Shown here: piece by piece, positions 1-7,997 of the stretch | How the letters are laid out: each line of letters starts with the position of its first letter | Numbering within the stretch: position 1 is the stretch's first letter | NCBI GenBank assembly: GCA_036397635.1 | Contig: DASWIP010000054.1 | Span: forward strand, 1-19,469 | Length of the DNA: 19,469 nucleotides | Direction: 5' to 3' | Origin: DASWIP01 sp036397635 | Lineage (GTDB): Bacteria > Actinomycetota > AC-67 | The notes under the pieces: model-generated | Told to the model about the DNA's origin: nothing | The model's database searches: none | Seen by the model: the letters and a program-made list of their open reading frames with translations, nothing else | Position numbers and translations under genes: made by a program

Positions 1-1
1 A

Positions 2-946
2 CGCTGGGTGTACCAGCAGTACGACTCGATCGTGGGTCACAACACCTTCGCCGGACCGGGCGGCGACGCCGCGGTGATCCGGATCGAGGGCACGCAGCGC
101 GCGCTCGCGGTCTCGACCGACGGGAACGGTCGCTTCTGCCAGCTCGATCCGCGCCTGGGTGCGATGCACGCGGTCGCCGAGGCGGCTCGCAACGTCGCGA
201 GCACGGGGGCGCGCCCTCTGGCGGTCACCAACTGCCTGAACCTCGGCAACCCCGAGCATCCCGAAGTGATGTGGCAGTTCGCCCAGGTCGTCGCCGGGAT
301 GGGCGAAGCCTGCCGGGTGCTCGAGACCCCGGTCACCGGGGGCAACGTGAGCTTCTACAACCAGACCGGCGACATCCAGATCCACCCCACGCCGGTCGTG
401 GGCGTGGTCGGGATCCTCGAGGACGCCTCCCAGCGGCTGGGCATCGCCTGGCCGGCCGATCAGGCGCTGATCCTGCTGGGCGAGACCAAGCCGGAGCTCG
501 GCGGTTCCGAGTGGGCGTTCGCCGCGCACGAGCACCTCGGCGGCACCCCACCGGCGCTCGACCTTGCGCGCGAGAAGACGCTGCTCGAGGTGATGGCGAG
601 CCTGGCCGAGGCCGGCGCGATCACCAGCGCCCACGATGTCAGCGAGGGCGGGATCGCCGTGGCGCTCGCGGAGAGCGCCATCGCCGGCGCGACCGGCGCG
701 CAGGTGACCCCCGACGCCGAGGGCATGGCGAGCCATTTCTGGCTGTTCTCCGAGAGCGCAGGCAGGATCCTGGTCACGTCCAAGCACCCAAAGACCGTGC
801 TCGAGGTCGCTCGCCACGCCGGCCTGCCCGCGACAGAACTCGGTCGCACCGGAGGCAACCGCTTGACCGTCGACGCGATGATCGATCTCCCCCTCGAGCA
901 GCTGCGCGCCGCCTACGAAGGCGGCCTTCCGAGCAGGATGGGCTGA
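2..946 (+). CDS. purL: Phosphoribosylformylglycinamidine synthase II, C-terminal part (5' end outside window)
   Basis: PurL converts FGAR to FGAM with ATP and glutamine-derived ammonia, the fourth step of purine synthesis, in the cytoplasm. The reading frame is open from base 2 (R-W-V-Y-Q-Q-Y-D), so the gene starts upstream; the GTG at 8 is internal. Visible family motifs are GGNVSFYNQT, the GVVGILED strand, LLGETKPELGGSEW, and HDVSEGGIAVALAES near the ATP-binding C-terminal domain. The roughly 314 residues seen would be a little under half of a small-type, single-domain PurL. The TGA is at 944-946, and purF follows after 43 bp containing its own likely promoter. The order purL-purF-purM is common in Actinomycetota. 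Confidence 0.95.
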   Translation, partial: RWVYQQYDSIVGHNTFAGPGGDAAVIRIEGTQRALAVSTDGNGRFCQLDPRLGAMHAVAEAARNVASTGARPLAVTNCLNLGNPEHPEVMWQFAQVVAGMGEACRVLETPVTGGNVSFYNQTGDIQIHPTPVVGVVGILEDASQRLGIAWPADQALILLGETKPELGGSEWAFAAHEHLGGTPPALDLAREKTLLEVMASLAEAGAITSAHDVSEGGIAVALAESAIAGATGAQVTPDAEGMASHFWLFSESAGRILVTSKHPKTVLEVARHAGLPATELGRTGGNRLTVDAMIDLPLEQLRAAYEGGLPSRMG

Positions 947-977
947 GCTCCGCACGAAGAACGCGCCGTACCGCTGC

Positions 978-983
978 TACAAT
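978..983 (+). promoter_or_regulatory. Extended -10 promoter element for purF, probably giving a leaderless mRNA
   Basis: The sequence TGCTACAAT is a close match to an extended -10 element (TGN-TATAAT); the hexamer TACAAT occupies 978-983. The GTG of purF begins only six bases further on, where a transcript from this element should start, and no Shine-Dalgarno sequence lies before it. No convincing -35 box is visible. Leaderless mRNAs are common in Actinomycetota, so purF is probably read from the first base of its transcript. This is inferred from spacing only. Confidence 0.5.
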
Positions 984-989
984 GGGTCC

Positions 990-2459
990 GTGACCGAGGG
1001 CGACGGCCACCTGCCGGCACTCCCGCTTCTGATCGATGATTCACCGCGGGAGGAATGCGGGGTATTCGGGGTCTGGGCCCCCGGTGAGGACGTTGCAAAC
1101 CTCATCTTCTTCGGCCTCTACGCGCTGCAGCACCGCGGACAGGAAGCTGCCGGCATGGCGGTCTCCGACGGCGGCCGCGTGGTCGTCTACAAGGACATCG
1201 GGCTGGTCGCCCAGGTCTTCACCGAGACCAATCTCGCTGCGCTGGACGGCCACATCGGCATCGGCCACACCCGCTACTCCACCACCGGGTCGAGCACCTG
1301 GGAGAACGCCCAGCCCACCTTCCGCTCGGTCCCCCACCGCAACGACTCGGTCGCACTCGGGCACAACGGCAACCTGACCAACACCCTCGAGCTGGCGACC
1401 CGCGTGGTCAAGGGCGGTAACGGCGGGCTGATGTCCACCACCGACTCGGACATCGTGACGGCGCTGCTCGCGCAGCACGAAGGGACGCTGCAGGAGGCGC
1501 TGCTCGATATCATGCCGACGCTGCGCGGCGCGTTCTCGTTCGTGATCATGGACGAGACGACCGTCTACGCCGCGCGCGACCCGGCCGGCGTCCGTCCCCT
1601 GTCGATCGGGCGGCTCGCCTCGGGTGGGTGGGTGGTCGCGTCGGAGACATGCGCGTTGGACATCGTGGGCGCGCAGTTCGTGCGCGACGTCGAGCCCGGC
1701 GAGGTCGTCGCGATCGACGGCGAAGGGTTGCGTTCGTGGATCTTCGCCAAGCCCGTGCCGAAGCTGTGCATCTTCGAGTACGTCTACCTGTCCCGGCCCG
1801 ACTCGGTGCTGACGGGCAAGACCGTGCACCAGGTACGACGCGAGATGGGCAAGCTGCTCGCGCAAGAGTCGTCGGTCGATGCTGATCTGGTGATCGGTGT
1901 TCCCGACACGGGCCCGGTCGCCGCAGCCGGGTACGCCGAGGAATCGGGCATCCCGTACGGCGAAGGGTTGATCAAGAACCGCTACGTCGGCCGCACGTTC
2001 ATCCAGCCGACCCAGACGCTGCGGCAGATGGGTATCCGGCTCAAGCTCAACCCCTTGCGTGAGGCGATCAAGGGCAAACGCCTGATCGTCGTGGACGACT
2101 CGATCGTGCGCGGCAACACGACCAGGCAGATCGTGAAGATGCTACGCGAGGCCGGCGCCACCGAGGTGCATCTGCGCATCACCTCGCCGCCGATCCGCTG
2201 GCCCTGCTACTACGGTATCGACATGGCCACGCGCGCCGAGCTGGTCGCGACCGATCTGTCGGTAGAAGAGATCTGCCAGTTCATCGGCGCCGACTCGCTG
2301 GCGTACCTGTCGCTGCCGGCGTTGGTGCGCTCGACCGGCCAGGATCAGGACTCGTTCTGCCGTGCATGCTTCGACGGCATCTATCCGATCGAGACCCCCG
2401 AGGACCCCGACCGGCCGAAGTTCATCCTCGAGCCGGCTCCCCCGCGCGCCGAAGCGTGA
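990..2459 (+). CDS. purF: Amidophosphoribosyltransferase (Fe-S type)
   Basis: PurF catalyses the committed step of purine synthesis, making phosphoribosylamine from PRPP and glutamine. The 489-aa product has an Ntn-type glutaminase domain whose nucleophile Cys23 lies in EECGVFGVW after a 22-residue propeptide, and a phosphoribosyltransferase domain with the PRPP loop LIVVDDSIVRGNTT (365-378). Cys260, Cys406, Cys457 and Cys460 match the four ligands of the [4Fe-4S] cluster in the Bacillus-type enzyme, so this is an oxygen-sensitive, self-processing form. The GTG start is chosen because it sits directly after the -10 element and leaves a normal propeptide. The stop overlaps the GTG of purM (GTGA). 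Confidence 0.97.
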   Translation: MTEGDGHLPALPLLIDDSPREECGVFGVWAPGEDVANLIFFGLYALQHRGQEAAGMAVSDGGRVVVYKDIGLVAQVFTETNLAALDGHIGIGHTRYSTTGSSTWENAQPTFRSVPHRNDSVALGHNGNLTNTLELATRVVKGGNGGLMSTTDSDIVTALLAQHEGTLQEALLDIMPTLRGAFSFVIMDETTVYAARDPAGVRPLSIGRLASGGWVVASETCALDIVGAQFVRDVEPGEVVAIDGEGLRSWIFAKPVPKLCIFEYVYLSRPDSVLTGKTVHQVRREMGKLLAQESSVDADLVIGVPDTGPVAAAGYAEESGIPYGEGLIKNRYVGRTFIQPTQTLRQMGIRLKLNPLREAIKGKRLIVVDDSIVRGNTTRQIVKMLREAGATEVHLRITSPPIRWPCYYGIDMATRAELVATDLSVEEICQFIGADSLAYLSLPALVRSTGQDQDSFCRACFDGIYPIETPEDPDRPKFILEPAPPRAEA

Positions 2460-3484
2460 GCGCGCGCGGCGGCGGATACCGCGACGCCGGCGTCGACATC
2501 GGGGCGGGCGACAAGGCCGTCGAGATGATCCGCGCGCGAGCAGCGCACGCCACCCGCCCCGAGGTGCTCGGCGATATCGGCGGCTTCGCCGGCGCGTTCA
2601 GCGCGCGCTTCGACGGGATCGAGGATCCCGTGCTCGTCTCGGCGACCGACGGTGTCGGGACCAAGCTGATGATCGCGCAGACGCTCGATCGCCACGACAC
2701 GGTAGGTCACGATCTGGTCGCGATGGTCGTGGACGACATCGTGTGCGAAGGCGCCGAGCCGCTGTTCCTGCTCGACTACATCGCGTGCGGTCGCGTCGTG
2801 CCCGAGCGCATCGCCGACATCGTCGGTGGCATCGCGGATGCGTGCAGGCTGGCGGGATGCGCGCTGCTCGGCGGAGAGACGGCGGAGCATCCCGGCGCGA
2901 TGGACGCCGATGCGTACGACCTCGCCGCGTTCGGGGTCGGCGTCGTCGATCGTTCGAGCATGCTCGGCCCGGCGCGCGTGCGCCCGGGCGACGTCATCAT
3001 CGGGCTCGCATCCAGCGGCCCGCATTCGAACGGTTACTCGTTGATCCGCAAGATCATCCTCGACCACGACCTCGACCTCTCGATGCCGTTCGACGGCAGC
3101 ACCCTGGGCGAGCAGCTCCTCACCCCCACACGCATCCACGCGCCCGCCGTGCTGGCGGCTGCGCGCGCAGCCGAGGTGCATGCCGCAGCGCACATCACCG
3201 GCGGCGGCATCGCCGGCAACCTCATCCGCGCGTTGCCCCCCGGCTTGGGCGCGCGGCTGGACGGCCGCGCCTGGACCGAGCCCGCGATCTTCTCGTTCCT
3301 ACAGGAAACGGGCGCGCTGGCCGAAGAGGAGATGGATCGGGTCTTCAACCGCGGACTCGGGATGGCGATACTGATAGCGCCGGGGGCCGTCGAGGACGTG
3401 ATGGCGGCCGTCAGCGACTGCGGAGAGACGGCGACGATGATCGGCGACGTGCGAGAGGGAGAGGGCGTGGTGATCGAGCGATGA
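2456..3484 (+). CDS. purM: Phosphoribosylformylglycinamidine cyclo-ligase (AIR synthetase)
   Basis: PurM closes the imidazole ring, turning FGAM into AIR with ATP, the step after PurL. The product is 342 aa, normal for the family. It shows SATDGVGTKL (62-71) with the catalytic and ATP-binding region, VVDDIVCEGAEP (91-102), LGGETAEHPG (138-147, usually EMPG) and SSGPHSNGYSLIR. The frame is open further upstream inside purF, but the GTG at 2456 overlaps the purF stop as GTGA and gives the expected N-terminus (GYRDAGVDI), so I chose it; translation is probably coupled. Its own TGA overlaps the next ATG (ATGA), placing the histidine kinase in the same transcript. Confidence 0.96.
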   Translation: MSARGGGYRDAGVDIGAGDKAVEMIRARAAHATRPEVLGDIGGFAGAFSARFDGIEDPVLVSATDGVGTKLMIAQTLDRHDTVGHDLVAMVVDDIVCEGAEPLFLLDYIACGRVVPERIADIVGGIADACRLAGCALLGGETAEHPGAMDADAYDLAAFGVGVVDRSSMLGPARVRPGDVIIGLASSGPHSNGYSLIRKIILDHDLDLSMPFDGSTLGEQLLTPTRIHAPAVLAAARAAEVHAAAHITGGGIAGNLIRALPPGLGARLDGRAWTEPAIFSFLQETGALAEEEMDRVFNRGLGMAILIAPGAVEDVMAAVSDCGETATMIGDVREGEGVVIER

Positions 3485-4491
3485 TCACCGAGGACGAGCA
3501 CGACTCCAGCGTCGGTTCAACCGACGGCATGGAGCGGCTGAGGGAGATCGAGCGGCAGCGCTCGCATCTCTGGACCACCGCTTTCGTGACGTTGGTGGCC
3601 GTGTCGTTGGTCGTCGTTGTGATGTCGTTCTGGGTGGATGTGTTCCCCGACACGCTCTCGGACGCGTTCGGCTTCCCGGGCGCGCGGTTCGCCTTCCTGA
3701 TGCTCTCGGTTGCGTTCATGGCGTACGCGTTGCAGCGGGAGCGCGACTTCCGGATGTTGACGCGCGCGCTGGTCGAGCAGAACGCCCTTGCCGTGAAGCT
3801 CGCCGAGCAGGACCGGATCCGCGCCGATCTGATCGCGCGCGCGACCCATGAGCTGAAGACACCGCTCACGTCGGTGCTCGGCTACGCGACCATCTTGCGC
3901 AAACGCGAGACGACGCTGACGAGCGGCCAGCGCCTCGAGTTCATCGAGGTCATGGAGCGTCAGGGCAAACGGATCCTCGAGCTTATCGACGAGATGCTCC
4001 AGTCGGCGCGCGATCACGAGGCCTTGAAGCAGCTCGATCGCGTGCTGCTCGATCTCCCATCGATCGTGAAGCGCGTGACCGACGAGTTCGCCACCGGCCG
4101 CGAACGTGAGATCGAGGTGCACATCCCCGACTACGACCTCGGTCTGTACGGTGACCCCAACGCGCTCGAGCACATCCTCACCAACCTGCTGGACAACGCC
4201 TTGAAATACTCACCCCACGACTCGGTCGTCTCGGTGGGCATCAGTGAGGGTGATGGTTCGGTGCTCATCACCGTGTCCGACGAGGGGACCGGCATCGCAC
4301 CGGAGGATCTCTCTCGTATCTTCGAGCGTTTCAGGCAGGGTGCGGCGCCGCGCGGGCATGCCAGCGTCGGGCTCGGCCTGTACATCGTCAAGAACCTGGT
4401 CGAGGCGCACGGCGGCACCGTGTGGGCCGACAGCGAGCTCGGGAAGGGAACGACCTTCACGGTCGCGCTCCCACGCCGGCGGCGCGGCTAG
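3481..4491 (+). CDS. Membrane-bound sensor histidine kinase (orphan)
   Basis: The 336-aa protein has two predicted membrane segments (about 32-52 and 69-84) separated by only about 16 residues, so it has almost no extracellular sensor. A short linker helix follows, then a HisKA dimerisation domain with H-box ATHELKTPLTS (phospho-acceptor His123) and an HATPase domain with N-box NLLDNALKYSP (235-245), G1 DEGTGI (267-272), F-box IFERFR and G2 GLGLYI. All catalytic boxes look intact. The ATG overlaps the purM stop as ATGA, so it is co-translated with the purine genes. No response regulator is next to it. With so small an outer loop it may sense a membrane or intracellular signal; the purine link is inferred only from position. 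Confidence 0.9.
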   Translation: MITEDEHDSSVGSTDGMERLREIERQRSHLWTTAFVTLVAVSLVVVVMSFWVDVFPDTLSDAFGFPGARFAFLMLSVAFMAYALQRERDFRMLTRALVEQNALAVKLAEQDRIRADLIARATHELKTPLTSVLGYATILRKRETTLTSGQRLEFIEVMERQGKRILELIDEMLQSARDHEALKQLDRVLLDLPSIVKRVTDEFATGREREIEVHIPDYDLGLYGDPNALEHILTNLLDNALKYSPHDSVVSVGISEGDGSVLITVSDEGTGIAPEDLSRIFERFRQGAAPRGHASVGLGLYIVKNLVEAHGGTVWADSELGKGTTFTVALPRRRRG

Positions 4492-5777
4492 AGAACGCCG
4501 AACAGCCGCGCGGGCTTCTCGATCAGATCCGCGAGATAGCGAAGGAAGCGGCCCGCGTACGCACCGTCGATGATGCGGTGGTCGAACGACAAAGAGAGCG
4601 TCATCACGTCTCGCGGCACGATCTGATCATCCACGACCCAAGGCCGTCTCGCGATCACCCCGGGCGCCAGGATCGCGGCCTCGGGGTGATTGATGATCGG
4701 CGTGCCCGACGTCATCCCGAACGAGCCCACATTGGTGATCGTGATCGTCGAGCCGGTCAGCTCGGCCACGGTCGCCTTGCCGTCGCGCGCGGCGGTAGCC
4801 AAGCGCGCGATCTCGGACGCGATCTGGAAGACGTTGAGTTGATCGGCGTCTCGGATCACCGGAACGAGCAATCCGCGGTCGGTGTCGGTCGCGATGCCGA
4901 TGTGGTAGCGATGCTTGATCACGATCTCCTTGGTGTCCTGATCCCACGAGGAGTTCACCAGCGGGTACGGGCGGATCGCGGCGATCAGCGCCTTCACCAG
5001 GATGGGAAGCGGCGAGATCTTGATCCCCTCCGCTTCAGGTGCGCTCTTCAGGTCGTTGCGCAGGCGCATCATCTCGGTCGCGTCGATGTCGAGCCATTCG
5101 GCGACGTGCGGGATCGAGAACGCCGACCGCACCATCTTCTCTGCGATGGAGCGCCGCGTCGCACGCAACGCGACTCGCTCCTCCTCCGGCCCCTCGGCCT
5201 CGCGGCGGACGATGCGCTGCGCCGGAGCGAGCTCGACGCCCGAGGGTGCGGACGCTTCCCCGCCTTCCGAAGCGGCGATGACGTCTTCGCGCGTGACCCG
5301 GCCGTCCTTGCCCGTGCCGGACAAGGCGTCGATGTCGACGCCCATCTCCTTGGCGAGCTTGCGGACCGGCGGCGTCGCCAGCGCCCTGACCGGCGTCGCG
5401 GGCTCCGGCTCCGGCTCAGCCTCAGCATTCTTCCCCTTACCGATGCGCCGGCGCCGCTTGCTGACGGTTCCCTCTTCCTCGGGGCCGTATCCGACGAGCA
5501 CCTCTTTGCGTCCGGTCTTCGGGGCCTCGCCTGTGGTCTGGACCTCGATCAGCGGCTTGCCGACCTGGATGGTCTCGCCCACGTCGCCGTAGGTCTTGAC
5601 CACCCGGCCGGCGAAGGGCGACGGGATCTCGACCAGCGCCTTCTCGGTCTCGACCTCGCAGATCGGCTGGTTCAGCTCGACCGTGTCGCCTTCCTTCACC
5701 AGCCACTGCACCAGCTCGGCCTCGGTGAGACCCTCACCCAGGTCCGGTAGCTTGAAGACGCGGTTCTCCTCGGCCAT
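4488..5777 (-). CDS. bkdC: Dihydrolipoyl acyltransferase, E2 of branched-chain 2-oxo acid dehydrogenase
   Basis: E2 is the core of the complex: it carries acyl groups on lipoyl-lysine and transfers them to CoA. The 429 aa contain one lipoyl domain (1-80; lipoyl Lys46 in EVETEKALVEIP), a charged and Pro/Ala linker, a peripheral subunit-binding domain (about 135-170, ending KDGRVTREDV), and the catalytic domain ending in SFDHRIIDG, with His400 and Asp404 as the catalytic pair. One lipoyl domain is more typical of BCKDH than of actinobacterial PDH. A purine-rich AGGGGGG precedes the ATG, and the E1 beta stop is 11 bp upstream. The stop codon overlaps the stop of the convergent kinase gene. No E3 (lipoamide dehydrogenase) is in the window. 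Confidence 0.93.
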   Translation of the reverse strand: MAEENRVFKLPDLGEGLTEAELVQWLVKEGDTVELNQPICEVETEKALVEIPSPFAGRVVKTYGDVGETIQVGKPLIEVQTTGEAPKTGRKEVLVGYGPEEEGTVSKRRRRIGKGKNAEAEPEPEPATPVRALATPPVRKLAKEMGVDIDALSGTGKDGRVTREDVIAASEGGEASAPSGVELAPAQRIVRREAEGPEEERVALRATRRSIAEKMVRSAFSIPHVAEWLDIDATEMMRLRNDLKSAPEAEGIKISPLPILVKALIAAIRPYPLVNSSWDQDTKEIVIKHRYHIGIATDTDRGLLVPVIRDADQLNVFQIASEIARLATAARDGKATVAELTGSTITITNVGSFGMTSGTPIINHPEAAILAPGVIARRPWVVDDQIVPRDVMTLSLSFDHRIIDGAYAGRFLRYLADLIEKPARLFGVL

Positions 5778-5788
5778 CCGGTGCCCCC

Positions 5789-6766
5789 CTAGTAGTTCAA
5801 GACCTTGTCCACCGCGTCGAGGACGCGGTCGATGTCCGGCAGATGAAGATCCTCGACCTTGGCCGGTGGATATGGGATGTCCCAGCCCCCGACGCGGATC
5901 ACCGGCGCGTGCAGGGACAGGAAGTCGTCCTGCTGGATGCGCGCGGCGACCTCGGCTGCGAACGACCCGGTGACCGGCGCCTCGCTGATCACGACCGCTC
6001 GCCCGGTCTTCCGCACGCTCTCCATCACCGTCTCGTAGTCGAACGGGGACAGGCTGCGCAGGTCGATGACCTCGCAGGAGACCTCGTCCTCCGATGCGGC
6101 CTTCGCCGCGTCGAGTGCGACCCGCATCATCGGGCCGTACGAGATCAGGGTGACATCGGTCCCCTCACGGTCCACCCGCGCCTTGCCCAGTGGCAGGCCG
6201 TTTCCGACCGGGAGATCTACGTCCTCGCGGATCCAGTACCGGCGTTTGGGTTCGAAGAAGATCACCGGGTCGGGATCCTGGATCGCCTTGACCAGCAGCG
6301 AGAAAGCATCCGACGGTGTCGAAGGGGTCACGACCTTCAAGCCCGCGGTGTGCGTGAAGTACGCCTCGATCGATTCGGAGTGGTGCTCGACGGCCCCGAT
6401 GCCGCCGCCGTAGGGGATCCTGACCACGACGGGGAGATTCAGCTTACCCATCGTTCTCGACCGATACTTCGCGAGGTGGCTGGTGATCTGTTCGAACGCC
6501 GGATAGGTGAAACCGTCGAACTGCATCTCGCAGACCGGCTTGTACCCGTAGATCGCGAGACCGATCGCCGTGCCGATGATGCCCGACTCGGCCAGCGGGG
6601 TATCGATCACGCGCTCCTCGCCGAACTCCGACTGGAGCTTGTCGGTGACGCGGAACACGCCGCCGGCGCGTCCCACGTCCTCGCCCATGACGAGCACTTT
6701 GTCATCGTTCTTCATCGAGTATCGCAGCGCCTCGTTGAGAGATTGAGCCATCGTGATCGTCGGCAT
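5789..6766 (-). CDS. bkdB: 2-oxo acid dehydrogenase E1 component, beta subunit
   Basis: The beta subunit forms the alpha2-beta2 thiamine-diphosphate decarboxylase with the upstream gene product. The 325 aa show the transketolase pyrimidine-binding domain (GEDVGRAGGVFRVT, DTPLAESGIIGTAIGLA, EMQFDGFTYPAFEQI) and the C-terminal transketolase domain (DLRSLSPFDYETV, RVGGWDIPYPP). Histidines in the stretch around AVEHHSES fit the active-site loop of BCKDH/PDH E1 beta. The ATG directly abuts the TAG of the alpha subunit gene with no spacer, and a GAGGGGGG ribosome-binding sequence lies inside that gene's end. A second ATG six codons in (MAQSLNEAL) is an alternative start. Confidence 0.94.
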   Translation of the reverse strand: MPTITMAQSLNEALRYSMKNDDKVLVMGEDVGRAGGVFRVTDKLQSEFGEERVIDTPLAESGIIGTAIGLAIYGYKPVCEMQFDGFTYPAFEQITSHLAKYRSRTMGKLNLPVVVRIPYGGGIGAVEHHSESIEAYFTHTAGLKVVTPSTPSDAFSLLVKAIQDPDPVIFFEPKRRYWIREDVDLPVGNGLPLGKARVDREGTDVTLISYGPMMRVALDAAKAASEDEVSCEVIDLRSLSPFDYETVMESVRKTGRAVVISEAPVTGSFAAEVAARIQQDDFLSLHAPVIRVGGWDIPYPPAKVEDLHLPDIDRVLDAVDKVLNY

Positions 6767-7867
6767 CTACTCGCCCCCCTCGCGCAACTGCAGCTCGCGC
6801 TTGAACTCTTCGAGCTGTCGTTCCAGCGTCGGCGGGCGGGTTTCGTAGACGTGCTCGAACAGCAACATCGGGTCGAGCGGACCGGCCCCGACGATGGCCT
6901 TGCGCAGCGCGGTTTGCATCCGCTTGCCAGTCTCGAGCACCTCGTCGCGGAACTCCTGGGACAGCGCGCCCTCGTTCTCGAGGTGCTTCTCGAATCGCGT
7001 GATCGGGTCGAGGTCCTCCCACTCGGCGAGCTCCTCGTTCGTGCGGTAGCGGGTGGGGTCGTCGGCCGTCGAGTGTGGGCCGCGCCGGTACGTCACCGCT
7101 TCGATCAGGGTGGGGCCGTTACCCTCGCGCGCGCGCCGCAGCGCCTCGCGCGTCACGACGTACGACGCGATCACGTCGTTGCCGTCGACGCGCACGCCGG
7201 GGAACCCGTATCCGAGTGCCTTGACCGCGATCGTCGGCGCGGCGGTCTGCTTCTCGAGCGGAACCGAGATCGCGTACTGGTTGTTCTGGCAGAAGAACAC
7301 GACCGGTGTCTTCCACACGCCGGCGAAGTTGCAGGCCTCGTGGAAGTCGCCCTCGGATGTCGCGCCGTCCCCGAAACACGTGATCGCGACCGTGTTCGAG
7401 CCGTCCAGCTTCGCGCCGGTGGCGAAGCCGACCGCATGCAGCGTTTGCGTCGCGATCGGCACCGCGTAGGGTGCGAAGCGATGCTCGCGGTAGTCGTACA
7501 GGCCGCCGTGCCAGGTTCCGCGGAACAGGTGCAGGATGTCCGACGGCGTGATGCCGCGATGCATGGCGAAGGCCAGCTCACGGTAGGACGGGAATACCCA
7601 GTCCTGCGGCTCGAGCGCGTACGCGGCTCCCGCCTGCGCCCCTTCCTGACCCAGTGATGGCGTGTAGACACCGAGTTCACCTTGGCGCTGAAGGTTGGTG
7701 GACTCCTGGTCGATCATGCGCGTGAGCACCATCAGGCGCCACAGCGCGCGCAGGTCTTCTTCCTTCAGGTCGATGTCGTACCCGTGGTCCGGCACCACGG
7801 TGCCGTCCGGGTTGAGGATCTGAACCTTCTCCTTCGAGACGTCGGCTGGATCCACGAAGCCCTTCAT
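6767..7867 (-). CDS. bkdA: Branched-chain 2-oxo acid dehydrogenase E1 component, alpha subunit
   Basis: This subunit binds thiamine diphosphate and decarboxylates the 2-oxo acids of Val, Leu and Ile (pyruvate cannot be excluded from sequence alone). The 366 aa include the TPP/Mg motif, starting GDGATSEGDFHEA at residue 166 and ending QNN at 196, and the phosphorylation-loop-like RRGPHSTADDPTRYR (261-275). The N-terminal extension before GYDIDL and the SLGQEGAQAG segment are typical of the bacterial BCKDH/PDH alpha family. An excellent GAGGAGG ribosome-binding site precedes the ATG. It heads a three-gene minus-strand operon; a dehydrogenase making branched-chain keto acids lies about 5 kb upstream on the same strand. 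Confidence 0.93.
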   Translation of the reverse strand: MKGFVDPADVSKEKVQILNPDGTVVPDHGYDIDLKEEDLRALWRLMVLTRMIDQESTNLQRQGELGVYTPSLGQEGAQAGAAYALEPQDWVFPSYRELAFAMHRGITPSDILHLFRGTWHGGLYDYREHRFAPYAVPIATQTLHAVGFATGAKLDGSNTVAITCFGDGATSEGDFHEACNFAGVWKTPVVFFCQNNQYAISVPLEKQTAAPTIAVKALGYGFPGVRVDGNDVIASYVVTREALRRAREGNGPTLIEAVTYRRGPHSTADDPTRYRTNEELAEWEDLDPITRFEKHLENEGALSQEFRDEVLETGKRMQTALRKAIVGAGPLDPMLLFEHVYETRPPTLERQLEEFKRELQLREGGE

Positions 7868-7946
7868 GGGTTCCTCCTCACCCGCCGGGATCGCCGGAGG
7901 GCGTCTGTTCTACTGTCTTCTCGCGGGATCACCGCGATGGGCAAGA

Positions 7947-7976
7947 ATCGTCGCAGCCGTCCGTTCCGCCGGTCAA
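7947..7976 (-). promoter_or_regulatory. Weak candidate promoter for the bkd operon
   Basis: In the 130-bp gap before the E1 alpha gene, read on the minus strand, TTGACC (7976-7971) is followed after 18 bp by GACGAT (7952-7947). The -35 is good, but the -10 keeps only the conserved A at position 2 and T at position 6. The untranslated leader would be about 70 nt and would contain the GAGGAGG ribosome-binding site. It may instead be chance, with the operon read through from the ImmA-like gene. Confidence 0.25.
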
Positions 7977-7997
7977 TGACGGCTTCGTTACACCTGG

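Noticed and set aside
5843..7657. A 604-aa open frame on the plus strand across the bkd E1 genes (also 4422-5750 plus)
   Set aside because: These are antisense shadows of the E1 and E2 genes, whose motifs are unmistakable. The hypothetical products are Arg/Leu/Asp-rich with no family features; long antisense frames are normal in GC-rich DNA.
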